64,000 nt of DNA, from the NCBI RefSeq assembly GCF_001422735.1, contig NZ_LMLZ01000003.1, positions 62,001-126,000 on the forward strand. Reading direction: 5' to 3'. A model generated the notes under the pieces. It worked only from the letters and a program-made list of their open reading frames with translations. It was not told the origin of the DNA and searched no databases. The DNA comes from Acidovorax sp. Leaf78 (GTDB lineage: Bacteria; Pseudomonadota; Gammaproteobacteria; Burkholderiales; Burkholderiaceae_C). Made by a program: the position numbers and the translations under genes. This document shows positions 37,642-46,922 of this stretch, piece by piece. Each line of letters starts with the position of its first letter. Position 1 is the first letter of the stretch.

Positions 37642-37829
37642 GACAGGGCTCCATCTATGTGCCGACAGGCACGTGTTGTTGTTGAAGCCCTGATGGTGCT
37701 TGGGGGGTACTGACAACGGCATGTCAGTAGCGTTCAGCAGCCTTGGCTGGGTGCGCCAGTTGCGCGCCGCCGGAGTCCGCTGGCCATGACGCAATCCTTC
37801 CGGGCACTCTCTGCAGGGACAATATCGTT

Positions 37830-39158
37830 ATGTCCGGTAATGTTTCACCCCCATCTTCTTCCCGCCCCGTCCTCATTGCCGGTGGCGGCATCGGCGGCAT
37901 GGCCACCGCCCTCACACTGCACCAGATCGGCGTGCCCTGCGTCGTGTTCGAATCGGTGCCCGAGCTGCAGCCGCTGGGCGTCGGCATCAACCTGCAGCCC
38001 AATGCCGTGCGCGAGCTGCACGACCTGGGGTTCGGCAACGAGGTGCTGGACACCATCGGCCTGCAGGCACGCGAATGGGCGCTGGTGGGCCGCAACGGCA
38101 GCGAGATCTACGCCGAGCCCCGCGGCCTGCAGGCCGGCTACCGCTGGCCGCAGTACTCGGTGCACCGGGGGCAGCTGCAGATGCTGCTGTTCAACGCGGT
38201 CAAAGACCGCCTGGGCGACGGTGCCGTGCGGCTGGGCCAGCGGGTGACGGGCTACCGGCAGGATGCCGATGGCGTCACGGCCTTGGTCGAGACCCGCAGC
38301 GGTGAACGCCTGAAAGTGCCGGGGGCGCTGCTGATCGCGGCCGACGGCCTGCACTCGGCCGTGCGCGCGCAGATGCACCCCGCGCAGCCGCCCATCCAGT
38401 GGGGCGGCGCCATCATGTGGCGCGGTACCACGCCCGGGGTGCCGGTGCGCACCGGCGCGTCTTTTGTGGGTGTGGGCTCGCTGCGCCACCGCGTGGTGTT
38501 CTACCCGATCTCGCCGCCTGACCCGGTCACCGGCCTGGCCACCATCAACTGGATCGCCGAGATCACGGTGGACAACCAGGGCGGCTGGCAGCAGGGCGAC
38601 TGGAACCGGCGCGTGGCGCTCGAGGAGTTCATCCACCACTTCGAGGGCTGGAACTACAGCTGGCTGGATGTGCCGGCGATGCTGCGCGGCGCGACGGACA
38701 TCTTCGAATACCCCATGATCGACCGCGACCCCGTGTCCACCTGGGTGGATGGCCGTGTGGCCCTGCTGGGCGATGCGGCGCACGTGATGTACCCCGTGGG
38801 CTCCAACGGTGCGAGCCAGGCCATCGTGGACGCCCGAGTGCTGGGCGCGCAGATGCTTGCGCAGGGCGTGGGCCCCCAGGCCCTGCGCGCCTACGACGAC
38901 AAGCTCTGCCAGGACATCTCCGCGCTGGTGCTGCGCAATCGGGGGTCGGGCCCCTTCGGCCTGCTGGGGCTGGTGGACGAGCGCTGCGGCGGCGTCTTCG
39001 ACAACATCGACGACGTGCTGCCGCGCGAAGAGCGCGAGGCCTTCATGGCGCGCTACAAGCAGGCGGCAGGCTTTGCGATCGAGACGCTGAATGCGGCGCC
39101 GCCCACCATCGCGCCGGGCCAGCGTGTGGCGGGGGCTGGTGGGCAGCCTGTGGCGTGA
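37830..39158 (+). CDS. FAD-dependent monooxygenase (class A flavoprotein)
   Basis: 442 residues. FAD motifs: GGGIGGMATALTL near residue 15, DGLHSAVRAQM (DG), and GDAAHVMYPVGSNGASQAIVDARVL (GD/second FAD contact). The overall pattern is like PhzS or salicylate-type hydroxylases that add one oxygen to an aromatic ring using NAD(P)H. The substrate is unknown; the nearby aromatic-acid genes make a hydroxylated aromatic plausible. It starts at ATG 37830. It is a single rightward gene. Confidence 0.85.
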   Translation: MSGNVSPPSSSRPVLIAGGGIGGMATALTLHQIGVPCVVFESVPELQPLGVGINLQPNAVRELHDLGFGNEVLDTIGLQAREWALVGRNGSEIYAEPRGLQAGYRWPQYSVHRGQLQMLLFNAVKDRLGDGAVRLGQRVTGYRQDADGVTALVETRSGERLKVPGALLIAADGLHSAVRAQMHPAQPPIQWGGAIMWRGTTPGVPVRTGASFVGVGSLRHRVVFYPISPPDPVTGLATINWIAEITVDNQGGWQQGDWNRRVALEEFIHHFEGWNYSWLDVPAMLRGATDIFEYPMIDRDPVSTWVDGRVALLGDAAHVMYPVGSNGASQAIVDARVLGAQMLAQGVGPQALRAYDDKLCQDISALVLRNRGSGPFGLLGLVDERCGGVFDNIDDVLPREEREAFMARYKQAAGFAIETLNAAPPTIAPGQRVAGAGGQPVA

Positions 39159-39218
39159 GGGCGGTGATCCCAGCGGGGTTCTGTCAACGCTGGGTCAGAG
39201 ATTGAGCCCCGCTGTGAT

Positions 39219-39647
39219 CTAGAACGTCACTTTGACCGACGCGGCGCTGCGCTGCGCCTCGCCGTGGAACACGGCCTCGATGTTGTTGCCGTCCGGGTCC
39301 AGCACAAAGGCGGCGTAGTAGCCGGGGTGGTAGGGGCGCTCGCCCGGCGCGCCATTGTCCTTGCCGCCGTGCGCGAGTGCGGCGCGGTAGAACGCTTCGA
39401 CCATCGCCCGGTCTTTTGCCTGGAAGGCCAGGTGGTGCCGGCCCGTCAGGTGGCCCTGGGCCGCCGCGCTGTCGGCGGTGGAGACAAAAAGCTCGTCGGC
39501 CCAGAAGTAGCCTTCGCCCGTGCCGCCCATCGGCACGTCGAGCACTGCGAACACGGCGGTGTAGAAGGCCTGGCTGGCCGGCAGGTCGCGCACAACCAGC
39601 TGGATGTGGTCGATGAGGCGGCCGCGGTGCAGTTCCTGCGTTTCCAT
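39219..39647 (-). CDS. VOC family protein, 142 aa
   Basis: One glyoxalase/bleomycin-resistance-type domain: DHIQLVVRDLPASQAFYTAVFAVLDVPMG and YYAAFVLDPDGNNIEAVFHGE; H and E are likely metal ligands. It starts at ATG 39647, and the frame extends far upstream without domain sequence. Function unknown; convergent with the monooxygenase. Confidence 0.82.
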   Translation of the reverse strand: METQELHRGRLIDHIQLVVRDLPASQAFYTAVFAVLDVPMGGTGEGYFWADELFVSTADSAAAQGHLTGRHHLAFQAKDRAMVEAFYRAALAHGGKDNGAPGERPYHPGYYAAFVLDPDGNNIEAVFHGEAQRSAASVKVTF

Positions 39648-39954
39648 GGTGGTTCTCCGGTGCATGGGATCGGCGCAGTGTAGGCACGCTCCCGAAGGGC
39701 GGCGTGTCAGACCCTGCCGCCATCTCGGATTTGGAACCGCTTCTCCAGCGTGGCTGGAAGGCAGTGTGGACGCCTCGCGCTGCACACCGCTTGATTCCCG
39801 CCACAACACGCGGTAGCTGAAGGGGAAGCCCTCGCTCGCCGAGCACGTGCCGTGCTTGCAGTGCTCGACCTGGTGGTCGGGGCCCTCACGCCCACGCCGA
39901 GCCACCCGTCCCGGCCTCCAGCCGAAGTGGGGTGGGTGGGGCGAGGGCGGGCCG
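39648..39954. other. 307-bp gap without a recognised gene
   Basis: A minus-strand frame runs through it (GREGPDHQVEHCKHGT, then FPFSYRVLWRESSGVQRE), but I recognise no family and see no start or ribosome site. No terminator, palindrome or listed repeat is evident. Confidence 0.5.
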
Positions 39955-41685
39955 CTACTTGCAGCTGAAGCTGCTCGCGCTCTCCACGTCGCCGCTGCCG
40001 TTGTAGCGCGCCACCTTGGGGTACACGCACAGCGGCCGGGTGCGGTTGGCCGACCAGCTGGAGGGCAACTCGGCGTTGACCAGGTTGCTGCCGGCACCGC
40101 GGGCGCGGGCGGTCACGCTGTCGGGCGCCTGGCCTTGCTCCACCCAGGCCACCAGGGGCGCCAGCATGTCGAACTGGTCGGTGGCGGGGCCGCCGGAGCA
40201 GTGGTTCATGCCCGGCACCAGGAAAAGGCGGGCGAATGCATCGGCCTGGCCGCCATGGCGGGCCTGCAGGCGGTCCATCCAGTGTGCCGTGTCCACGGGC
40301 GAGAACACGCCATCGGCCACGCCGTGAAAGACCATCATCTTGGCGCCGCGGTTGCGGAGCGCGCCCAGGTCCGCCGGGTTGGGCGGCGTCATGTACGACC
40401 AGGGGGACTCGGCGTACTGCGCCGTGGTGGCGAACATTTTGGGGTAGTCCTTGTCCATGCTGAAATCCATGGCGTATTGCAGGCCCGTGGTGGCCTTGAA
40501 GGCCTCCAGCGTGGCCGGTGGCGTGGTGAAAAGGAACGCCACCGCCCCCGCGTCGCGTGTGGTCGGGGCGTTGAAGTGCCAGAACGCAAAGTTGCTGCCC
40601 GCGATGCCGGGGTCGAACCAGGTGCCGGTGTACAGCGCCTCGCCCTGGCTGTTCTTCGGCCCCGCGAAAATGCGGGACAGCACGGTCTTTTGCGCCGGCG
40701 ACAGGCAGCTGCCATCGCGTGCGCCGGTGCAGCTGGGTACATCGGTCTGCAGCTGAAAGGTGGCCTGGCAGGCTTTCACATCGTTCACCTGTCCGTCTGT
40801 CGCGCCATCGAGCGCATCGCACCGCTCGACGATCTTGCGGCCGATGAGCTTGAACTCCGCGGGTGAGATGGCGCTGGCCAGATCGGGCTGGCCGTTGGCG
40901 CCTGGCGTGGCCACGCTGGCGTATTGCTGCGCCTTCCACAGTTGCGCCGTGGCGGCCTTGGGCAGGCTGAAGCCCGGGTTGCCTGCCAGCACGCCGTCGT
41001 ACTGGTCGGCATAGCGCGACGCGGCCACCATGGCGTGGCGCCCACCGTTGGAGCAGCCGGCGATGTAGGAGCGGTCGGGCGCCTTGCCGTAGGCGCCGCG
41101 GATCAGGTCCTTGGCCATGGGTGTGAGCGTGCCGACTGCCTGGTAACCGTAGTCCAGTCGAGCCTGTGGGTCCAGCCCGAAGAACGGCGTGGGCGCACCG
41201 TGGCCTGCGTCGGAACTGAGCACCGCGAAGCCCTGCACCAAGGCCGGCGCCACCGGCGCTGCGCCGCTGACCGAACCCAGCGCCGTGACCACACTGCCGT
41301 CCAGCCCGCCGTTGACCTGGTGCAGGAAGCGGCCGTTCCAGGCCACGGGCATGCGGATCTCGAACCCGATGGCGTAGGTGGCACCGTCCACGGAGCTGGT
41401 GCGCTCTTTCATCCGGCCTTTAACCAGGCAGTGCGCGGGTGCCTGGGTCGTCACGTTCTGCAGCGTGATCGGCCCGGCCGCCACGAGCTCCGACGATGTG
41501 AGGCGCGTGTCCGGCAGTGCCAGGCTGCCCGCGAGGTCGGCGCAGGTTTTCAGTGTGGCGGGCGTGGCGGCCGCCAGCTGGGGCAGGGCGCTGCGCGGAA
41601 CGGTGCCGCAGCCTGCGAGCAGGGCGGCCAGTGCGGCGGCACCCAGGACGGCGGGGCGGGTGCGCAGAGGGTTGCGGGTGTTCAT
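39955..41685 (-). CDS. Tannase/feruloyl esterase family lipoprotein, copy 1
   Basis: It hydrolyses ester-linked hydroxycinnamates or gallates. The 576-residue protein has a lipoprotein signal (LAALLAGCGT lipobox). The family's CS-D-HC triad is visible: GCSNGGRHA (Ser next to Cys), DGVFSPVD (Asp) and MNHCSGGPATDQFD (His next to Cys). Start ATG 41685. It lies 138 bp after its paralogue, to which it is very similar (the shared ending CVYPKVARYNGSGDVESASSFSCK). It is probably anchored in the outer membrane and supplies free acid to the CoA pathway downstream. Confidence 0.88.
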   Translation of the reverse strand: MNTRNPLRTRPAVLGAAALAALLAGCGTVPRSALPQLAAATPATLKTCADLAGSLALPDTRLTSSELVAAGPITLQNVTTQAPAHCLVKGRMKERTSSVDGATYAIGFEIRMPVAWNGRFLHQVNGGLDGSVVTALGSVSGAAPVAPALVQGFAVLSSDAGHGAPTPFFGLDPQARLDYGYQAVGTLTPMAKDLIRGAYGKAPDRSYIAGCSNGGRHAMVAASRYADQYDGVLAGNPGFSLPKAATAQLWKAQQYASVATPGANGQPDLASAISPAEFKLIGRKIVERCDALDGATDGQVNDVKACQATFQLQTDVPSCTGARDGSCLSPAQKTVLSRIFAGPKNSQGEALYTGTWFDPGIAGSNFAFWHFNAPTTRDAGAVAFLFTTPPATLEAFKATTGLQYAMDFSMDKDYPKMFATTAQYAESPWSYMTPPNPADLGALRNRGAKMMVFHGVADGVFSPVDTAHWMDRLQARHGGQADAFARLFLVPGMNHCSGGPATDQFDMLAPLVAWVEQGQAPDSVTARARGAGSNLVNAELPSSWSANRTRPLCVYPKVARYNGSGDVESASSFSCK

Positions 41686-41823
41686 GCGATGTCTCCTCAA
41701 AAAGTGAAATCGCGGCGTTGGCCTGCCGCAATCCTGGCAGCGGCGCGTGCCGCGTGCAACTGAAATGCCGCTCAGCGCCGCAAATGGGCCGACCTGCAGG
41801 CCGGCCACCCACGGCGCGCAGGG

Positions 41824-43533
41824 CTACTTGCAGCTGAAGCTGCTGGCGCGTTCGATGTCGCCCGTGCCGTTGTAGCGCGCCACCTTGGGGTAGGCGCACA
41901 CAGGGCGCGTGCGCTGGGCAGACCAGCTGGCGGGCACATCCGGGTTGGGGCCGGCCACATTGCCGGCGGTCCGCACGCCCGCGACCACGCTGTCGGGGGC
42001 CTGGCCCTTCTCGACCCAGTTCACGAGCGGCGTCAGCATGTCGAACTGGTCGGTGGCGGGGCCCACGGTGCAGTGGGACATGCCGGGCACGGGGTAGTAG
42101 CGTGCGAAGTTCGATGCATCGCCGCTGTTGTTGGTGCGCACACCTTCATACCAGCTGGCAGTGTCGTTGGCCGAGAAGATCGGGTCGCTCACGCCGTGGT
42201 AGACCATGACCTTGGCGCCGCGCTGCTTGAGCGTCGACAGCTGGGTCGGGTTCACCGGCTGCATGAATGAGAGCCCCGACTCGGTGTACACGCCACTCGT
42301 GGCCGCCACCGATGCGAGCATGGTGTCGATGGGGGTGTTGAGCGCATAGGCCGCGCCGCTGAAGCCTGTGGGCGACACCGGTGGCGAGCCCCAGGTCATC
42401 GCCGTCATGGCCGGGTCGATGTTGGTGGAGACGAAGAACTCCCAGAACGACGAGTCTGCCGCGTTGTGGCCGCTGTCGAAAGGGAAGCTTGCATAGAACC
42501 TGTTGCCCTTGCCGTCCACCGCGCCCGAGAAGATGGGCGCAATCGCCGTCTTCTGGGCAGGCGTCAGGCAGCTGCCGGCCCTCGCACCGGAGCATGAGGG
42601 CACATCGCGCTGGAAGTCGAAGCTGGCCTGGCAGGCTGCGGTGTCCTGGACGATGCCGTCCTTCACGCCATCCAGAGCGTCGCACTTGTCCAGCACCTTG
42701 GCCGAGACCATGGCGCGCTCCGCACCCGTGAACGCGGTGGACAGGTCGGCCGGGTTGGTCGCGATGCTGGCGTACTGCTTGGCACCGAACTGGTTGGCGA
42801 TGGCTGCCAGCGGCAGCCGGTAGCCAGGTGCGCCCGCCAGGTAGCCGTCGTATTCGCCGGGCATGCGCGTCATGGCCACGAAGGTGTGCCGCCCGCCGTT
42901 GGAGCAGCCTCCGATGTACGAGCGGTCGGGCCGCCGGCCGTAGGCGGCTGCGATCAGGTCCTTGGCCATGGGGGTCAGCTTGGCCACGGCCTGGTAGCCA
43001 TAGTCGAGCCGAGCCTGCGCGTCGATGCCAAAGAATAGGTCCTGTCCGCCCTTGTGCCCGGCGTCCGAGCTGATGACCGCAAAGCCCTGCTGCAGCGCCG
43101 TGGTGGGTGCGGGGCCGCCGCCGCCGAGGGCCGGGAGCACCTCGCCGTCCGAACCGCCGTTGGCTTGGTAGAAGAACCGCCCGTTCCAGTCGAGGGGCAT
43201 GCGCATTTCAAAACCCACGGCGTAGCGGCGGTCGTCCTGCGGGCTGGTGCGGGCGTTCATCTCGCCGCGCACCAGGCAGTGGGCGGCCACGGCCGAGTTG
43301 CCTCGGGTGAGCACGCCCGCCGCGACCTGCTCGGCCTGGGTGATCTGGGTGCCCGGGTGGCTGAACCGGCTGGCCAGCTCGGCACAGGTGGCCAGCTTGC
43401 CCGGCGACGCGGTTGCCAGCTGCGGCAGCGCCGTGTCGGACGAGCCGCCGCCGCAGCCGAGCAGTAGCGCCGCGGGCAGCGCCGCCATGGCGAGCGGGTG
43501 GATGGGCATTCTTCTTTTCTTCGCGATGCTCAT
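41824..43533 (-). CDS. Tannase/feruloyl esterase family lipoprotein, copy 2
   Basis: 569 residues with signal and lipobox ALLLGCGGGSS. The CS-D-HC residues are in GGCSNGGRHT, GVSDPIFSAND and MSHCTVGPATDQFD. It ends CAYPKVARYNGTGDIERASSFSCK, nearly the same as copy 1. The start is ATG 43533 or ATG 43509. It is the upstream member of a tandem duplication and leftward. Confidence 0.88.
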   Translation of the reverse strand: MSIAKKRRMPIHPLAMAALPAALLLGCGGGSSDTALPQLATASPGKLATCAELASRFSHPGTQITQAEQVAAGVLTRGNSAVAAHCLVRGEMNARTSPQDDRRYAVGFEMRMPLDWNGRFFYQANGGSDGEVLPALGGGGPAPTTALQQGFAVISSDAGHKGGQDLFFGIDAQARLDYGYQAVAKLTPMAKDLIAAAYGRRPDRSYIGGCSNGGRHTFVAMTRMPGEYDGYLAGAPGYRLPLAAIANQFGAKQYASIATNPADLSTAFTGAERAMVSAKVLDKCDALDGVKDGIVQDTAACQASFDFQRDVPSCSGARAGSCLTPAQKTAIAPIFSGAVDGKGNRFYASFPFDSGHNAADSSFWEFFVSTNIDPAMTAMTWGSPPVSPTGFSGAAYALNTPIDTMLASVAATSGVYTESGLSFMQPVNPTQLSTLKQRGAKVMVYHGVSDPIFSANDTASWYEGVRTNNSGDASNFARYYPVPGMSHCTVGPATDQFDMLTPLVNWVEKGQAPDSVVAGVRTAGNVAGPNPDVPASWSAQRTRPVCAYPKVARYNGTGDIERASSFSCK

Positions 43534-43664
43534 GGTGATGTCTCCATTTTTTCGAGGCGCAGGAAAGCCCGCAGCGCAGCCTCGACACGCTGTGGGGGGT
43601 GTGAGCGGAGCGGTGCGTAACCCGGGTGGGTGCTACTGAATCAGGAGCTGCTGGCGCGCATCTG

Positions 43665-45362
43665 TCAAGCGGCAGCGGCCGATTCGGCCTTGGTATTGCG
43701 TGACTGTGCGATGCGCTCGCGCAGAATGCCGGCGCGCAACTCGAATTCCGGCAGCGCCCAGTGCGCAAACGCCTGGGCGGGCGTCTTCCAGCGCGGCGTG
43801 CCGCCGCCCGGTGCTGCCTCTATGCGCCCCCAGGCCCATTCCAGCAGCACCAGCGCTACGGCGCGCAGGTAGTCGTCGGCCACCCAGTAGGGCAGCTCGG
43901 GGTCGGCCTGCGCGGCGCGGGCGAGCTGTCGGGTAAGGTCGATCAGCGCTGTGTGCCGGGCCCGGGCGGCGGGTGTGGCGGGCAGTGCCTCCAGCAGCGC
44001 GGCCAGGCCCTCGCCGCCATCGGCCAGCACCTTGCGCACCAGCAGGTCGATCGCCTGGATCTCGTTCGTGCCTTCGTAGATCATGGCCACGCGGGCGTCG
44101 CGCACGATCTGCTCGATGCCCCATTCGCGCACATAGCCGTGGCCGCCGAACACCTGCAGGCAGGCGCTGGCGCCATGGAAGGCCTGATCGGTGAGCGCGG
44201 CCTTCAGCACTGGCGTGACCAGCGCGCACCAGCGCTGCGCAGCGGCGCGCTCGGCCGCGTCGGTGCTGTGTTGGGCGGCGTCCAGTTGCAGCGCCGTGTG
44301 GTACGCCAGCACCCGCCCGCCGTCGATCCACGCGCGCTGCGTGGCCAGGATGCGGCGGATGGCGGGGTGGTCCTGGATCAGGCTCGTGTCCCTGGCGCCG
44401 GGCGCGCGCATCTGGCGGCGCTCGGCGGCGTAGGCACTTGCCTTTTGCCATGCGGCCTCTAGCAGGCCGATGCCTTGCAGGCCCACGTGCAGGCGCGCCG
44501 CGTTCATCATCACGAACATGGCGTTTAAACCCTTGTTCGGCTCGCCCACCAGCCAGCCTGTGGCGTCGTCAAAACGCATCACGCAGGTGGGGCTGCCGTG
44601 CAGGCCCATCTTCTCTTCGATGCGCTCGCACACTACTGCATTGCGGGCGCCGCCCTCCAAAACTTTGGGCACGAGAAACAGCGACAGGCCCTTGGGCCCG
44701 GCAGGCGCATCGGGCAGGCGCGCCAGCACCAAGTGCACGATGTTGTCGGTCAGGTCGTGCTCGCCGCCGGAGATGAAAATCTTGCTGCCATTCACGCGCA
44801 CGCTGCCGTCCGCCTGCGGCACGCCGCGCGTGCGCACCAGCCCCAGGTCGCTGCCCGCGTGCGCTTCGGTCAGGCACATGGTGGCCAGCCACTCGCCGCT
44901 GGCGATTTGGGGCAGGTACTGCGCCTTCAGGTTGTCGCTGGCGTGGTGCTGGATGCATTCGTACGCGCCGTGCAGCAACCCCGGCGCCATGGTCCAGCCG
45001 TGGTTGGCACCGGCCAGCCATTCGAACAGCACGCATTCGAGCACCGCCGGCAGGCCCTGCCCGCCGTCGTCCGGGTCGCACGACAACGACGGCCAGCCCG
45101 CCTGCCAGAACGCCTGGTACGCCTCGCGAAACCCTGCGGGTGTGTGCACCTGGCCCGCGTCGAAGCGGCAGCCTTCTTCGTCGCCGCTGCGCTGCAGCGG
45201 GGCGATGGCGCTGTCGACAAACTTCGCAGCCTCATCGAGCACCTGCGCGGCCAGATCGCCGTCGGTGTCCGCAAACGGCGCCAGCGCCTGCCACCGGGCG
45301 GGCGCCTGCAGCACCTCGGTCAGCAGGAACTCGATGTCGGCGAGGGACTGGCGTGCTGGCAT
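43665..45362 (-). CDS. Acyl-CoA dehydrogenase (large FadE/DmdC-like)
   Basis: FAD enzyme that forms the 2,3-double bond of acyl-CoA. 565 residues, longer than the usual 380 because of a C-terminal extension typical of the DmdC-like group. Motifs are MCLTEAHAGSDLGLVRTRG, GLHGSPTCVMRFDD and the catalytic glutamate in IYEGTNEIQAIDLLVRKV. It belongs to the hydroxycinnamate region; for a saturated side chain such as dihydroferuloyl-CoA it would make the cinnamoyl-CoA. A family C repeat begins four bases before its start codon. Confidence 0.9.
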   Translation of the reverse strand: MPARQSLADIEFLLTEVLQAPARWQALAPFADTDGDLAAQVLDEAAKFVDSAIAPLQRSGDEEGCRFDAGQVHTPAGFREAYQAFWQAGWPSLSCDPDDGGQGLPAVLECVLFEWLAGANHGWTMAPGLLHGAYECIQHHASDNLKAQYLPQIASGEWLATMCLTEAHAGSDLGLVRTRGVPQADGSVRVNGSKIFISGGEHDLTDNIVHLVLARLPDAPAGPKGLSLFLVPKVLEGGARNAVVCERIEEKMGLHGSPTCVMRFDDATGWLVGEPNKGLNAMFVMMNAARLHVGLQGIGLLEAAWQKASAYAAERRQMRAPGARDTSLIQDHPAIRRILATQRAWIDGGRVLAYHTALQLDAAQHSTDAAERAAAQRWCALVTPVLKAALTDQAFHGASACLQVFGGHGYVREWGIEQIVRDARVAMIYEGTNEIQAIDLLVRKVLADGGEGLAALLEALPATPAARARHTALIDLTRQLARAAQADPELPYWVADDYLRAVALVLLEWAWGRIEAAPGGGTPRWKTPAQAFAHWALPEFELRAGILRERIAQSRNTKAESAAAA

Positions 45363-45365
45363 GGT

Positions 45366-45420
45366 TTGCTCTTGATTTGATAGCTGTTAGCGCTTGCTGG
45401 ATAAGCGATAGGGGCTGTTT
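45366..45420. repeat. Family C repeat copy 4
   Basis: GATTTGATAGCTGTTAGCGC, then TTGCTGGATAAGCGATAGGGG and a T-run. The 17-bp end at 45368-45384 keeps GCT..ATAGC but the palindrome is imperfect. It lies just upstream of the acyl-CoA dehydrogenase start. Confidence 0.6.
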
Positions 45421-45750
45421 TTTTTTGAATTCGGAAACTTCGTTGCCGTACCGTTCACCCTGCACCTGGCGAAGGGGCTGCGCAAGCGGTGCGCCCTGGC
45501 TTCGACAAGCTCAGCCCGAACGGTTTGGGGGGCGGCACGTCGTCATGCGGGCTGGCTGTATGCGCTGGCCCTGGCTTCGACAGGCTCAGCCCGAACGGGT
45601 TGGGGAAGAAGGGGCGCGGCCAGGAGAGACAATCAGCGTCCACATCTCGGCATCGGTCGCGCAACATCAGTAAGCAATCACCAACGCTCGCTGCCTCAAA
45701 ACCCGGCCATCACCAGCGCCCCCACACTTCGCAACTGGCGCGCCCCCATG

Positions 45751-45833
45751 CCAGCGCCACCGTGGATCTGGCTCCGCCAGTCCACGGGTGGCGTCCCCCT
45801 CAGGGGGAAGGCGCGTAAGCGCCTCAGGGGGAG
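45751..45833 (-). repeat. Family A repeat copy 3, directly 3' of the Bug-protein gene
   Basis: In gene sense: stop TGA, C-run, TGAGGCGCTTACGCGCC, C-run facing G-run, ACGCCACCCGTGG and a CCACGGTGG-type end. It begins at the stop codon itself. Confidence 0.7.
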
Positions 45834-46823
45834 TCAAGACTCTGCCGTGAACCCGATCTTCTTGATCAGCGGCCCCCAGGTGTCGTACTCGGCCTTCTGC
45901 CAGCGCGCCTGTTCCTCGGGCGTGGAGCCGTGCGGCATCAGGCCCACGATGGCCAGGCTGTCGATGACCGACTTTTCCTTCAGCGCCGCGTTGATCGCGG
46001 CATTGGCGGCGGCGATCACGGGCTTGGGCGTGGCGGCCGGGGCGTAGAAGCCGAACCATTCTTCGGTCGTCAGCTCCGGAAAGCCTTGCTCGGCGAACGT
46101 GGGCACGTCGGGCACGTAGATGGAGCGCTTGGGGCCCGAGGTGGCCAGGATGCGCAGCTTGCCGGCCTTGTAGTTGGCGATGAAGTCACCGTGCGGCGTG
46201 ACCATGGCGGCGATCTGCCCGCCCACCACGTCCGTCACGCCGGGGATGGAGCCGCGGTACGGCACGTGGCGCAGGTCCACGCCGCTGTTGATACCCAACA
46301 GCGCGCCCAAAAAGTGGGGCGTCGAGCCCGCGCCGGGCGAGCCGTAGCTCGCGTCCTTGGGGTTGGCCTTTGCCCAGGCCAGGAAGTCCTTCACCGACTT
46401 CACGCTGGCGGGCACCATGGGGCCCACGGCCAGGCCGTGGTGCATCACCGCGGCGATCGACACGGGCGCGAAGTCCTTGTCGGTGTAGTTCATCTTGCTG
46501 TAGATGTGCGGGTAGTTGGCCAGGGCCGACACCTGCGCCACGGCCAGCACCGAGCCGTCGGCCGGGGCGCCCTTGAGCGTCTCCAGCGCAATGCGGCCGC
46601 CCGCGCCGGGCTTGTTTTCCACCACGCCGGGGTTCTTGCTGAACGCACTGCCCGCCCACTTCTCCGCCACGCGGCGCGCCACGGTGTCGCCCGAGCTGCC
46701 GGCCGGAAAGCCGAAATACACCTTGACCTGGTCCACCTGCGCATGGGCGGCGAACGGATGCAGCGCGCCCAGTGCGGCGCTGGCGCCAAGGGCCTGAACG
46801 AATTGACGGCGTGTGGTGGTCAT
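45834..46823 (-). CDS. Bug/TctC family tripartite tricarboxylate transporter substrate-binding protein
   Basis: Periplasmic solute receptor, 329 residues. N-terminus TTRRQFVQALGASAALGALHPFAAHAQ is a twin-arginine-like signal; the mature part has YFGFPAGSSGDTVARRVAEKW, NKPGAGGRIALETLK and GSPGAGSTPHFLGALLG. Bug genes are very numerous in Comamonadaceae and often lie in catabolic operons without TctAB. Here it is the distal gene after the SDR and CoA-ligase genes and may bind a hydroxycinnamate. Confidence 0.9.
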   Translation of the reverse strand: MTTTRRQFVQALGASAALGALHPFAAHAQVDQVKVYFGFPAGSSGDTVARRVAEKWAGSAFSKNPGVVENKPGAGGRIALETLKGAPADGSVLAVAQVSALANYPHIYSKMNYTDKDFAPVSIAAVMHHGLAVGPMVPASVKSVKDFLAWAKANPKDASYGSPGAGSTPHFLGALLGINSGVDLRHVPYRGSIPGVTDVVGGQIAAMVTPHGDFIANYKAGKLRILATSGPKRSIYVPDVPTFAEQGFPELTTEEWFGFYAPAATPKPVIAAANAAINAALKEKSVIDSLAIVGLMPHGSTPEEQARWQKAEYDTWGPLIKKIGFTAES

Positions 46824-46922
46824 GGTTTGTCTCCTGGTGTGTATCGGATGGAAATCTCAAAAAGCAACTGGGGTGTTCTCACACTCTCTCGTTATGTCGG
46901 CGCTGCGCCGCTCCGCGGCGCG

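Larger units (their letters stand above)
45363..45833. other. Repeat-filled intergenic region (471 bp)
   Basis: No gene is seen. It holds a family C repeat (45366-45420), two family B units (45500-45523 and 45574-45598, both CTTCGAC..GCTCAGCCCGAACGG) and a family A repeat (45751-45833) next to the stop of the following gene. The T9 run at 45418-45426 belongs to the C element. Confidence 0.75.

Noticed and set aside
45363-45833. Repeat-rich gap as a possible CRISPR array or insertion sequence
   Set aside because: The repeats are of three unrelated families, not regularly spaced, and there is no transposase or terminal duplication.
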